From: Rhodoglobus sp.
Lineage (GTDB): Bacteria > Actinomycetota > Actinomycetes > Actinomycetales > Microbacteriaceae
DNA: 33,324 nucleotides
Assembly: GCA_025463515.1 (NCBI GenBank)
Contig: JAODAQ010000049.1
Span: 1 to 33,324, forward strand
Direction of reading: 5' to 3'
The position numbers were made by a program, and so were the translations under genes. The stretch's first letter is position 1, and each line of letters begins with the position of its first letter. Below are positions 15,835 through 23,422 of this stretch, one piece after another. A model generated the notes under the pieces. The model was not told the DNA's origin. It did no database searches and saw nothing but the letters and a program-made list of their open reading frames with translations.

Positions 15835-16692
15835 TCATCCGTGGTGCAGGCTCCAAGGGCCGCCGCCGTAGCGCATGATGACGTAGGGCTTCCCGTTGGC
15901 GGTCAGGATCGGGTCGAGTGCGACGCGGACGGTGCCGGGGTCGGCCTCCTGCTTCCACGCCGAGATCTCGGCCTCGGGCACCTTGACTCGCGCGACCTGG
16001 CGCGACTCGAGGGTGACCTGCTGAGACCACTTGGTCTTGCCCTCGCCATCGACGATGCTCACGGTGGTCGTGCCGGGCAGGTGCGAGTGGTTCATGACGA
16101 CCACCTGCAGCTCGTCGAGCAGTGCGACATCGAGAAGCCTCCACGACTGCCACTTCGGGCGCTCGGGAGTGGCCCGGGCCATCATCTGCTTGAGCGGCCA
16201 GACCGCGCCCCACACCTTGCCGCGGAAGGACTCGATCGAGTGCACGTACATGTAGTTGTCGTCGGGGTCGCGGTAGGACACCCAGAAGGGCGTCTGCACC
16301 GTGAGCTGCTGAATGCTGGGGAGGGTCTTCAGCTGCTTGCGGATGATCGCGGGCGGCTCGAAGTCGATGTAGATCATGCCCTCCATGTCGACATCGTGGC
16401 CCACGATGTCCTTGACCTCGAGGTAGAGCTGGCCGTACGGCGGGACGGTGAAGTCCTTCTTCGCCAGGAGGCTGCCGTCCTTGTTGAAGAGGGACACGTG
16501 CGCCGTGGCATCCGTGAGGGTGAGCGGGAAGAACGTGGAGTAGAAGTTCTGCAGATGAGCGCGACTGCGGATGCCCTCGGTGTTCATGAAGTAGTGGGCG
16601 AAGGCACGGCGCGGAACGTAGCCGGCGGAGAGGACGCGGTCGTACGCGCCGCGGACGACGCCGTTCTGGGAGAGGGTGCTAAGCACGGACAT
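15835..16692 (-). CDS. Unrecognised protein B of a two-gene cassette, beta-rich
   Basis: This 285-residue protein has no signal peptide and no transmembrane segment. It appears to hold two beta-sandwich-like parts. The first is near residues 30-100 (THAHVSLFNKDGSLLAKK-type strand pattern followed by VPPYGQLYLEVKDIVG). The second is near residues 195-250 (LQVVVMNHSHLPGTTTVSIVDGEGK, then a turn and RVKVPEAEI). Between them lies an aromatic block: TPFWVSYRDPDDNYMYVHSIESFRGKVWGAVW. The end is PYVIMRYGGGPWSLHHG. ATG 16692 is preceded by AAGGAG nine bases away and overlaps the upstream gene by 14 bases, so the two are coupled. The function is unknown to me. Confidence 0.75.
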   Translation of the reverse strand: MSVLSTLSQNGVVRGAYDRVLSAGYVPRRAFAHYFMNTEGIRSRAHLQNFYSTFFPLTLTDATAHVSLFNKDGSLLAKKDFTVPPYGQLYLEVKDIVGHDVDMEGMIYIDFEPPAIIRKQLKTLPSIQQLTVQTPFWVSYRDPDDNYMYVHSIESFRGKVWGAVWPLKQMMARATPERPKWQSWRLLDVALLDELQVVVMNHSHLPGTTTVSIVDGEGKTKWSQQVTLESRQVARVKVPEAEISAWKQEADPGTVRVALDPILTANGKPYVIMRYGGGPWSLHHG

Positions 16693-17617
16693 CGGCAAGG
16701 ACTCCTTCGGTTGCACCCTCGAAGAAGGTCGCGTGCAGGGCGGTATTCGTGTCGATGCGCTTCTGACCGCCCCAGGTCGTGAAGTAGTACATGGGCGGAA
16801 GCGTGTGGTCGCACGCGATGCCGCCGGACTCGAGGTTGCGCGTCATCGAGATCGGGACGAGACCGGCATTGCGGCACAGCCCCAGGATCATTCCGAGCCC
16901 GCCGTCCGCGATGAACGAGTCGAGCAGTCCGTTGTCTTCCAGGAGCTTGCGCACGCTCACGAACCGCACGGACCAGGCGGGAACCTCCACCTCGCCGCGG
17001 GCGACCTTGTTGCCCATGCGATCGACGAGGAAGTACTCCATCTTCGCGGTGTCGGTGTAGCTGAAAGAGGTGCTCGCGTTGATCAGGGCGAACAGCGTGT
17101 CGACCGTGGGGCTCACGATGGCCTTGGGCGCCTGAAGCAGGGTCGTGCGCGTCTTGTTGAAGCGCGAGTCGTTCTGCGGCCCCATCTGGTAGGCGACGCC
17201 CGTAATGACGCCCTTCGGCTCCTGGCGGAACTCGATGAAGTCGTCAGAGGAGCCGACGTGCGCCATCAGCTCGCCGCGGTCGACGGAGACGCTGGTCTCG
17301 CCGCGGAACTTGGTGGGCACGAGGTGCGCGACCCCGAGCATGTTGCCCTTGGGCGTGATGCCGAGGTCTTTGAGGATGTCGCGAGTGTCGATCTTGCGGA
17401 CCTGGCCCGGCTTCAGCGTGCCCAGGTCGGCCGTGCGGCCGACAACCTCTCCGTCCTCGGAGAGGAACGAGATCGAGAGGTCGAAGTCAGTCGTGTACTT
17501 GCTGCCGAGGAGGGCGTTGTTGATCGTGATCGACGTTCCGTAGCCGAGGTCTCCCAAGATGGGGAAAATACAAGGACGGAAGAACAGCGGGTCGTAGTCC
17601 GGTACTGCTTCGGCCAT
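16679..17617 (-). CDS. Unrecognised protein A of a two-gene cassette, beta-rich
   Basis: This 312-residue protein has no signal peptide or membrane helix. Two beta-sandwich-like parts can be traced. Residues about 15-85 contain TSITINNALLGSKY, DLSISFLSEDGEVVGR and LGTLKPGQVRKIDTRDIL. Residues about 165-230 contain ALINASTSFSY, KMEYFLVDRMGNKVAR and EVPAWSVRFVSVRKLL. This alternation (asparagine strand, DG-type hairpin, then a proline turn) is shared with protein B, so the two may be distant paralogues. The tail is TLPPMYYFTTWGGQKRIDTNTALHATFFE. ATG 17617 has a strong AAGGAG four bases upstream. An ABC-2 exporter starts divergently 97 bases away. No function can be assigned. Confidence 0.77.
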   Translation of the reverse strand: MAEAVPDYDPLFFRPCIFPILGDLGYGTSITINNALLGSKYTTDFDLSISFLSEDGEVVGRTADLGTLKPGQVRKIDTRDILKDLGITPKGNMLGVAHLVPTKFRGETSVSVDRGELMAHVGSSDDFIEFRQEPKGVITGVAYQMGPQNDSRFNKTRTTLLQAPKAIVSPTVDTLFALINASTSFSYTDTAKMEYFLVDRMGNKVARGEVEVPAWSVRFVSVRKLLEDNGLLDSFIADGGLGMILGLCRNAGLVPISMTRNLESGGIACDHTLPPMYYFTTWGGQKRIDTNTALHATFFEGATEGVLADVRA

Positions 17618-17649
17618 GATGCTCCTTGTGTGGCGGGGACGGAACCGAG

Positions 17650-17672
17650 ACTCCCACGGTACCACCGGGAGT
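17650..17672. promoter_or_regulatory. Hairpin or operator between cassette A/B and the ABC exporter
   Basis: ACTCCC(A)CGGT at 17650-17660 pairs with ACCGGGAGT at 17664-17672 around a three-base loop, with one bulged base. TACCGT on the minus strand (17661-17656) inside it fits the -10 form TAnnnT and could serve gene A. The site lies between two divergent units, so it may be a shared operator. Confidence 0.4.
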
Positions 17673-17701
17673 GGACCTCGTGCCCTGTCGCACCCCTCGG
17701 C

Positions 17702-17715
17702 TAGGCTCTGTCGGG
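17702..17715 (+). promoter_or_regulatory. Probable leaderless promoter of the ABC-2 ATPase (-10 TAGGCT)
   Basis: TAGGCT at 17702-17707 lies seven bases before GTG 17715. The hexamer is identical to that before holB. There is no Shine-Dalgarno sequence. Confidence 0.55.
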
Positions 17716-18638
17716 TGCCAGATTCAGTCATCACAGCGACCTCGCTCACCAAGAAGTACAAGGACTTCGCCGCCGTCGATGGCATCAGCTTCGAGGTGGC
17801 GCCCGGGGAGTCCTTCGGCCTCCTCGGCCCGAACGGCGCCGGCAAGTCCACGACCATGCGCATGGTCGGCGCGGTCTCCACACGCACGAGCGGTGACCTC
17901 ACCATCTTGGGGCTGGACCCGAACGAGCACGGCCCCGAGATCCGCTCGCAGCTCGGCGTGGTGCCCCAGGCCGACAACCTCGACACCGAGCTGCGCGTGC
18001 GCGACAACCTCCTCGTCTACGGCCGCTACTTCGGCCTGCCCCGCGCGGCGATCGCCAAGCGCGCCGACGAGCTCCTCGACTTCGCCCAGCTGACCGAGAA
18101 GGCCAAGGCCAAGGTCGACGACTTGAGCGGCGGGATGAAGCGGCGCCTCACCATCGCGCGGGCCCTGATCAACGACCCCCGGATCCTGCTGCTCGACGAG
18201 CCCACCACCGGCCTCGACCCGCAGGCGCGGCACATCCTGTGGGACCGCCTGTTCCGGCTCAAGGAACAGGGCACCACCCTCGTGCTCACCACCCACTACA
18301 TGGACGAGGCCGAGCAGCTCTGCGACCGGCTCGTCGTCGTGGACAAGGGCCAGATCATGGCCGAGGGCTCGCCGGCCGCGCTCATCCGCGAGCACTCCAG
18401 CAAGGAGGTGCTCGAGGTGCGCTTCGGCTCCGACAAGAACGAGGGCGCCGCTGCGAAGCTCGTTGGTCTGGGCCGGCTCGAAGTGCTGCCCGACCGCATC
18501 CTCGTGTACTCCGAGAACGGCGAGGCCGCTCTGGTCGAGGTCGTCAAGCGCGGGCTCGAGCCGATCACGAGCCTCGTGCGCCGGTCGTCCCTCGAGGACG
18601 TGTTCCTGCGCCTTACTGGACGGACGCTGATCGAATGA
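17715..18638 (+). CDS. ABC-2 type transporter ATP-binding protein (NodI/DrrA-like)
   Basis: This 307-residue ATPase has Walker A GPNGAGKST near residue 40, Q-loop VVPQADNLD, signature LSGGMKRRLTIARAL, Walker B ILLLDEPTTGLDP and H-loop TTHYMDEAE. A C-terminal extension of about 90 residues follows, as in drug and lipo-oligosaccharide exporters of the DrrA/NodI group. It energises export by the two permeases encoded next. GTG 17715 fits the leaderless promoter. The stop overlaps the first permease start as ATGA. Confidence 0.94.
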   Translation: MPDSVITATSLTKKYKDFAAVDGISFEVAPGESFGLLGPNGAGKSTTMRMVGAVSTRTSGDLTILGLDPNEHGPEIRSQLGVVPQADNLDTELRVRDNLLVYGRYFGLPRAAIAKRADELLDFAQLTEKAKAKVDDLSGGMKRRLTIARALINDPRILLLDEPTTGLDPQARHILWDRLFRLKEQGTTLVLTTHYMDEAEQLCDRLVVVDKGQIMAEGSPAALIREHSSKEVLEVRFGSDKNEGAAAKLVGLGRLEVLPDRILVYSENGEAALVEVVKRGLEPITSLVRRSSLEDVFLRLTGRTLIE

Positions 18639-19444
18639 GCGCCCCTGAGGTCTCGACAGGCTCAACCAGCGTCAAGGTCGGCAAGGCCTGGTATGTCACC
18701 GAGCACAAGATCCGCGCCATGCGCGGCTACGCGGGCACACTCGTCGCCACGGCGATCGGCACCCCCTTCCTCTACCTCTTCGCGTTCGGGGTCGGCCTCG
18801 CGACTCTCATCACCCAGAACGTCGGGCCGGGCGGCGTGACCTACCTGCAGTTCGTGGCCCCCGCGCTGCTGGCCTCCGCCGCGCTGCTCGTCGCGCAGGA
18901 GGAGTACACGTTCGGCATCCTGCTCGGGCTCAAGTGGAACCCGACCTATGTCGCCATGAACTCCGCGCCGATCACCCCGCGCCAGATCGTGGACGGCATC
19001 ATGCTGTTCGTGCTGATCCGCATGGTGATCACGAGCGTGATCTACTTCGCCGTCATGGTGCTGTTCGGGGCGATCACGTCGGTGTGGGGAGTCCTCGTCA
19101 TCGTCGCGGGGCTGCTCGCCGGGTTCGCGTTCGCGCCCGTGGCCGCCTACGCCGCCACGATCGAGGAGGACCGGGGGCAGTTCGCGATCCTGCAGCGCAC
19201 GATCATCCTGCCGCTCACGCTGTTCAGCGGCACCGTGTTCCCGCTCACCCAGCTGCCCGTGTACCTGCAGTGGATCGGCTGGATCTCGCCGCTGTGGCAC
19301 GCGAGCGAGCTCGGGCGGCAGTTCTCCTACGGGCCCACGGAGCCGATCTGGCTCACGGTCATCCATGTGCTCTACCTGGTCGGGCTCGGCGTTCTGGGTT
19401 GGCAGTTGTGCGTGCGCAACGTGGCGCGGAGGTTGAACAAGTGA
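18635..19444 (+). CDS. ABC-2 type transporter permease 1 (NodJ/DrrB-like)
   Basis: This 269-residue membrane protein has about six transmembrane helices. Family traits include EHKIRAMRGYAGTLVATAIGTPFLYLFAFGVGL, the LVAQEEYTFGILLGLKWNPTYVAMNSAPITPRQIVDG loop, ILPLTLFSGTVFPLTQLP and ISPLWHASELGRQF. It starts at ATG 18635, overlapping the ATPase stop. Its first residues, PEVSTGSTSV, are encoded by a family 2 interspersed repeat, so the true ancestral N-terminus may have begun nearer VKVGKAWYV. The stop overlaps the start of the second permease. Confidence 0.92.
   Translation: MSAPEVSTGSTSVKVGKAWYVTEHKIRAMRGYAGTLVATAIGTPFLYLFAFGVGLATLITQNVGPGGVTYLQFVAPALLASAALLVAQEEYTFGILLGLKWNPTYVAMNSAPITPRQIVDGIMLFVLIRMVITSVIYFAVMVLFGAITSVWGVLVIVAGLLAGFAFAPVAAYAATIEEDRGQFAILQRTIILPLTLFSGTVFPLTQLPVYLQWIGWISPLWHASELGRQFSYGPTEPIWLTVIHVLYLVGLGVLGWQLCVRNVARRLNK
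18649..18670 (+). repeat. Family 2 repeat unit translated in permease 1
   Basis: GGTCTCGACAGGCTCAACCA is the reverse-complement form of the unit at 24021-24043. Here it lies five codons into the permease and encodes VSTGST, the same peptide frame used in the RibD tail. Confidence 0.7.
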
Positions 19445-20255
19445 CCATCACCACCACGAAGCCGGGCTCGGGCGGTGTTCGCGCCCTGTATTCGGCAACG
19501 CGCGCGCGGTAGTCGGCCGCGGCCTGCTCGCCACCCGCAGCACCAACTGGATCATCGTGCTCACCGGCGTCTTCGAGCCGGTGTTCTACCTGCTGGCGCT
19601 CGGCATCGGCCTCGGCGGCTACATCGGGGGCGTGCAGAACGCGCAGGGCGACACCATCCCCTACGCGGCATACATCGCCCCGGCGCTCCTCGCCGTCTCG
19701 GCGATGAACGGCGCGATCTACGACTCCACGTGGAACGTCTTCTTCAAGATGCACTTCGGCAAGCTCTACCAGGGCATGCTCGCGACCCGCCTGGGTCCGC
19801 TGGATGTCGCGCTCGGCGAGATCTCGCTGGCCCTGCTGCGCGGCGCGGCCTACGGGCTCACCTTCCTCCTCGTGATGCAGGCGCTCGGCCTGAACCTGTC
19901 GTGGACTGCCGTGTTCGCCCTCCCCGCGATCCTGCTCATCGCGTTCGGGTTCGCGAGCCTCGGCATGGGCATCACGAGCTACCTCAAGACGTTCCAGCAG
20001 ATGGACTGGATCCAGTTCATCATGCTGCCGATGTTCCTGTTCTCGGCGACGTTCTACCCGCTGACCGTCTATCCGGCCCCGATCCAGTGGTTCATCCAGG
20101 CGCTGCCGCTCTGGCACGGGGTCGAGCTCGTGCGCGGCCTCACGACGGGCGCGATCGGCCCGGCCATGCTCGTGCACCTGCTGTACTTCGTGCTGATGAT
20201 CGCGATCGGGCTGGTCTTCACGACGCGCAGGTTGCGCGCACTGTTCCTCGACTAG
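19441..20255 (+). pseudogene. ABC-2 type transporter permease 2, frameshifted near its N-terminus
   Basis: GTG 19441, overlapping the permease 1 stop, opens VTITTTKPGSGGVRALY and then hits TAG at 19510-19512. The expected continuation (FGNARAVVGRGLLATRSTNWIIVLTGVFEPVFYLLALGIGLGG) is in the next frame from 19491 and is open to 20255. One base appears to be missing near 19489-19490: CTG TA- TTC would read L-Y-F with one more base. The rest is a normal six-helix permease of the NodJ/DrrC type, with LPMFLFSATFYPL and LPLWHGVELVRG. The first start codon in the good frame is GTG 19557, inside the first helix. It is either a real inactivating frameshift or a sequencing error. Confidence 0.8.
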
Positions 20256-20257
20256 GT

Positions 20258-20349
20258 GCGGGTTGAGTAGCGCGCTCTGGCGCGCGTATCGAAACCGACA
20301 TCCGTGACGTGAGGTTTCGATACGGCCGCGGGCGGCCTACTCAACCCGC
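20258..20349. repeat. REP-like palindromic repeat, family 1 (copy C)
   Basis: The left arm GCGGGTTGAGTAG, a GCGCGC hairpin and GTATCGAAACC face the right arm GGTTTCGATACGGCC, a GGCC hairpin and CTACTCAACCCGC, with a central loop of about 16 bases. The palindrome fills the space between the convergent ends of permease 2 and the MFS gene. The CTA at 20349-20351 is the MFS stop. Confidence 0.85.
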
Positions 20350-21629
20350 TACTTGACCGACTTGACCTGGATGACCGCGAGCCCGCCGAGGGCTGCGAAC
20401 ACAGCGGAGGCGATGAAGAGGCCGGTGAACCCGAAGACCCCGCCGCCCAGGAACGCCACGATCGCGGAGCCCAGCAGCGGCGCAACCGCCTGAGGCACGG
20501 CGGTGGCGATGTTCATGATGCCGAGGTCCTTGCCGCGGGTGTGCGAGCTCGGCAGCACCTGAGTCGCGAGCGCCTGGTCGACGGCCATGAAGCAGCCGTA
20601 GCCGAGGCCGAGAAGTCCGGCGCCGACCATGGCTATCGAGAAGTCCGGCACGAAGGCGAGTAGGAGGGCCGCGAGCCCCTGCAGGTACGCAGCGGCGTAG
20701 ACGAACGGCTTGCGCTTGCGGATCACGTCGCTGAGCCGGCCGAAGCCGAGAGCCGCGAGGATGAACGTGATGAGGTAGATCACGGTGAGCTGCAGCAGGT
20801 CGGCCTGAGCCGTCTCGCGGCGCCCGAGGCCGTCGCTGATGAAGAACAGCAGCAGGGTCGTACCGAGCGCATTGCCGAGGTTGACGAGGATCCTGCTGAG
20901 CAGCGTCCATCCGAAGTCGGGGTGCGCAACCGGGTTGATCCAGAAGCCCTTGATGAGAGCGGCGAACGTGAACGGCGCCCGCAGTACCTTCGGCAGGACC
21001 TCATCGGGCACGAAGAAGACGAAGGGCAGCACCGCCGCGAGGAGTACGACGGCGATGATCGTGTAGCCGAACAACTGGGAGAGGGGAAGGGACGTGAGCA
21101 GCGCGATGCCCACGACAGTGCCCAGTGCCTGCGGCGCGGATACCCAGCCCGAGACGAATCCGCGCTGTTCGACCGGCACCTGGTCTGAGATGGTCGCAGT
21201 GATCGCGGCCGAGGCCATGCAGAAGCCGATGATCGCGAGCGACCAGAAGATGCCGACGCCGACGATCGTGTCCTGCAGTCCGAGTAGGACCAGCGAGATG
21301 GCGAAAAGCACGGTCCCGAGGAAGATCCAGGGCCGCCGCCGTCCGAAACGGGACGTAGTGCGGTCTGAGAACGCACCGGTGAGCGGGTACGTCACGAGAG
21401 CGCAGGCGCCCGCGATGCCCGAGATGATGCCGAACGCGAGCACGCTCTCGACGCTGCCCGCGCCGAAGATGCCGTCCGTCTGCAGGGGCAGCAGCAGTTG
21501 CACGGGGGTCAGCTGCGCCATCCAGATGCCGAACCACGCGGTCGCGAACAGGGCTATCCAGGGCGCCTTGACCTTGCGCCTCGGCTCGGCGAACGGGGTG
21601 AACGCTGCGGGGAGTGTGGGGGTCGTCAC
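20349..21629 (-). CDS. MFS transporter
   Basis: This 426-residue integral membrane protein has about twelve hydrophobic helices. The loop after helix 2, GAFSDRTTSRFGRRRPWIFLGT, is the MFS signature in the form seen in sugar/cation symporter-like members. A matching half-signature, GFGRLSDVIRKRKPFVY, occurs in the second half. DQVPVEQRGFVSGWVSAPQALG and GKDLGIMNIATAVPQAVAP are also MFS-like. The substrate is unknown; a sugar or glycoside is possible. GTG 21629 fits a leaderless start with TAATCT six bases before it. The TAG stop directly abuts repeat copy C. Confidence 0.9.
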   Translation of the reverse strand: MTTPTLPAAFTPFAEPRRKVKAPWIALFATAWFGIWMAQLTPVQLLLPLQTDGIFGAGSVESVLAFGIISGIAGACALVTYPLTGAFSDRTTSRFGRRRPWIFLGTVLFAISLVLLGLQDTIVGVGIFWSLAIIGFCMASAAITATISDQVPVEQRGFVSGWVSAPQALGTVVGIALLTSLPLSQLFGYTIIAVVLLAAVLPFVFFVPDEVLPKVLRAPFTFAALIKGFWINPVAHPDFGWTLLSRILVNLGNALGTTLLLFFISDGLGRRETAQADLLQLTVIYLITFILAALGFGRLSDVIRKRKPFVYAAAYLQGLAALLLAFVPDFSIAMVGAGLLGLGYGCFMAVDQALATQVLPSSHTRGKDLGIMNIATAVPQAVAPLLGSAIVAFLGGGVFGFTGLFIASAVFAALGGLAVIQVKSVK

Positions 21630-21641
21630 CCCGTCAGATTA
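21630..21641 (-). promoter_or_regulatory. Probable leaderless promoter of the MFS gene (-10 TAATCT)
   Basis: On the minus strand TAATCT (21641-21636) is followed by six bases and GTG 21629. The region upstream of it is the palindrome at 21645-21686, leaving no recognisable -35. Confidence 0.5.
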
Positions 21642-21644
21642 GCG

Positions 21645-21686
21645 GGTGATCGAGCGTAGTCGAGCTCTCGACTTCGCTCGATCACC
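21645..21686. repeat. Family 2 palindrome, 20-bp arms
   Basis: GGTGATCGAGCGTAGTCGAG and CTCGACTTCGCTCGATCACC are reverse complements with one mismatch, around a two-base centre. The left arm is nearly identical to 28744-28763. It fills the gap between the MFS promoter and the ribH stop. It could terminate the riboflavin operon transcript. Confidence 0.85.
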
Positions 21687-21689
21687 GAT

Positions 21690-22160
21690 TCAGGCCCGGA
21701 TGCCCCGCAGCACGATCGCCGTAGCGAGAGCGGCCTCGGCAGCCTCCGCGCCCTTGTCCTCCTTCGAGCCGGGGAGTCCGGCGCGATCGAGGCCCTGCTG
21801 CTCGTCGTCGAGGGTGAGCACGCCGAAGCCGACCGGCTTGCCGGTGTCGAGCGCGACCCGCGTGAGGCCGTCGGTCGCGGCGGCGCTCACGTACTCGAAG
21901 TGGGGCGTGCCGCCGCGCACGATCACGCCGAGCGCTACGACGGCGTCGGCGCCGGCATCCAGCGCGGCCTTGCTCGCGAGCGGCAGCTCGAAGCTGCCGG
22001 GAACCTGCACGACCGTGATCTCGGCCCCCGAGGCATCCAGCACCCGCTTCGCGCCGGCCAGGAGGCCGTCGGCGATGGCGTGGTGCCAGAGTCCGGAGAC
22101 GATGGTCACCTTGAGTCCGGTGCCGTCGGTGTCGAGTACGGGGTGGCCTTCGCCGCTCAT
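21690..22160 (-). CDS. ribH: 6,7-dimethyl-8-ribityllumazine synthase
   Basis: This 156-residue enzyme condenses the ribityl pyrimidine with dihydroxybutanone phosphate to lumazine, the penultimate step to riboflavin. VTIVSGLWHHAIADGLL, VQVPGSFELPLASK, ALGVIVRGGTPHFEYV (with the catalytic histidine region) and PVGFGVLTLDDEQQGLDRAG are all family-typical. It assembles as a large hollow oligomer in the cytosol. ATG 22160 overlaps the ribBA stop. It is the last gene of the riboswitch-controlled operon. Its stop lies next to the family 2 palindrome. Confidence 0.96.
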   Translation of the reverse strand: MSGEGHPVLDTDGTGLKVTIVSGLWHHAIADGLLAGAKRVLDASGAEITVVQVPGSFELPLASKAALDAGADAVVALGVIVRGGTPHFEYVSAAATDGLTRVALDTGKPVGFGVLTLDDEQQGLDRAGLPGSKEDKGAEAAEAALATAIVLRGIRA

Positions 22161-23422
22161 GAGTGTGCCTTTTCTTCTAGTACTGCGTTGGAGGGGAGCG
22201 CGTGGCCCATGCGGTCGCGCTTGGTCTCGAGGTAGCCCTCGTTGTTCTCGCCGACGCCCACGACGAGCGGGACCAGCTCGGTCACGACCACGCCGCGCTC
22301 CTCGAGCTGGCGCTTCTTCTCGGGGTTGTTGCTGAGCAGGCGGATCGACTTGAGGCCGACGTCCTTGAGGATCGCGTACGCGGCACCGTAGTCGCGCGCG
22401 TCGGCGGGCAGGCCCAGCGCGAGGTTGGCGTCGAGGGTGTCGAGGCCGTCCTCCTGCAGGCGGTACGCGCGCAGCTTGTTGATGAGCCCGATACCGCGGC
22501 CCTCGTGGCCGCGCAGGTAGACGACGACGCCGCCCTCCTGCTGGATGGTGTCCAGCGCCGCCTGCAGCTGCGGGCCGCACTCGCACTTCTGCGAGCCGAA
22601 GGCCTCGCCCGTGAGGCACTCGGAGTGCACGCGGACGAGCGCACCGTCTCGGATGGGTCCCTTGATGAATGCGACGTGGTCGGCGCCGGTCGAGCGGTCG
22701 CGGTAGGCGCGCACCGTGAAGGGGCCGTGGTCGGTGGGGATCGTGGTCTCGACCTCGAAGGAGACGCGCTTGAACTCCGGCAGGGGAGCGATGACCTCGG
22801 GGATCGTGTCGCAGCGGTGCTCCTGCAGCCACTCGATGAGGGCCGCGATCGTGATCACGAGCACGCCCTCGCGGACGCCGAGCTCGAGCAGGCCGGGCAG
22901 GCGCATCATCTCGCCGTCGTCGGCGACGATCTCGGAGATCGCGGCCACGGGAGAGAGGCCCGCGAGCTTCATGAGGTCGACAGCGGCCTCGGTGTGGCCG
23001 TCGCGCTCGCGCACACCGCCGTCGACGGCGCGCAGCGGGAGGATGTGACCCGGCCGGTGCAGGCTCGCCGGGGTGGACTCCGGGTTCGCGAGCACGCGCA
23101 GGGTGTGCGACCGGTCAGCCGCGCTGATACCGGTGCTGAGGCGGTCGGCCGCGTCGACGGACACCGTGTACGCGGTGCCGCGCGGATCCTCGTTGACGGC
23201 GACCATCGGCGGCAGGTTCAGCCGGTCGGCGATCTCGTTCGTCATGGGCGCGCAGATGAATCCGGAGGAGTTCTTCACCATCCAGGCGATCCACTCCTGG
23301 CTCGCGAGCTCGGCCGCGATGATGACATCGCCCTCGTTCTCGCGGCCCTCATCGTCTGCGACGATGATCGGCCGGCCGTCACGGAGGGCCTCAATGGCCT
23401 CGGGGATGCTGGACAGGCTCAT
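22157..23422 (-). CDS. ribBA: Bifunctional DHBP synthase / GTP cyclohydrolase II
   Basis: This 421-residue fusion provides both precursors for lumazine. The N-terminal half is 3,4-dihydroxy-2-butanone-4-phosphate synthase, with the acidic loop DDEGRENEGD at about residues 23-32 and RPGHILPLRA and RDGHTEAAVDL. The C-terminal half is GTP cyclohydrolase II, with the zinc site HSECLTGEAFGSQKCECG, the RGHEGRGIGL segment and LLSNNPEKK. Both catalytic halves look complete. ATG 23422 has AAGGAG five bases upstream and overlaps the riboflavin synthase stop. Confidence 0.96.
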   Translation of the reverse strand: MSLSSIPEAIEALRDGRPIIVADDEGRENEGDVIIAAELASQEWIAWMVKNSSGFICAPMTNEIADRLNLPPMVAVNEDPRGTAYTVSVDAADRLSTGISAADRSHTLRVLANPESTPASLHRPGHILPLRAVDGGVRERDGHTEAAVDLMKLAGLSPVAAISEIVADDGEMMRLPGLLELGVREGVLVITIAALIEWLQEHRCDTIPEVIAPLPEFKRVSFEVETTIPTDHGPFTVRAYRDRSTGADHVAFIKGPIRDGALVRVHSECLTGEAFGSQKCECGPQLQAALDTIQQEGGVVVYLRGHEGRGIGLINKLRAYRLQEDGLDTLDANLALGLPADARDYGAAYAILKDVGLKSIRLLSNNPEKKRQLEERGVVVTELVPLVVGVGENNEGYLETKRDRMGHALPSNAVLEEKAHS

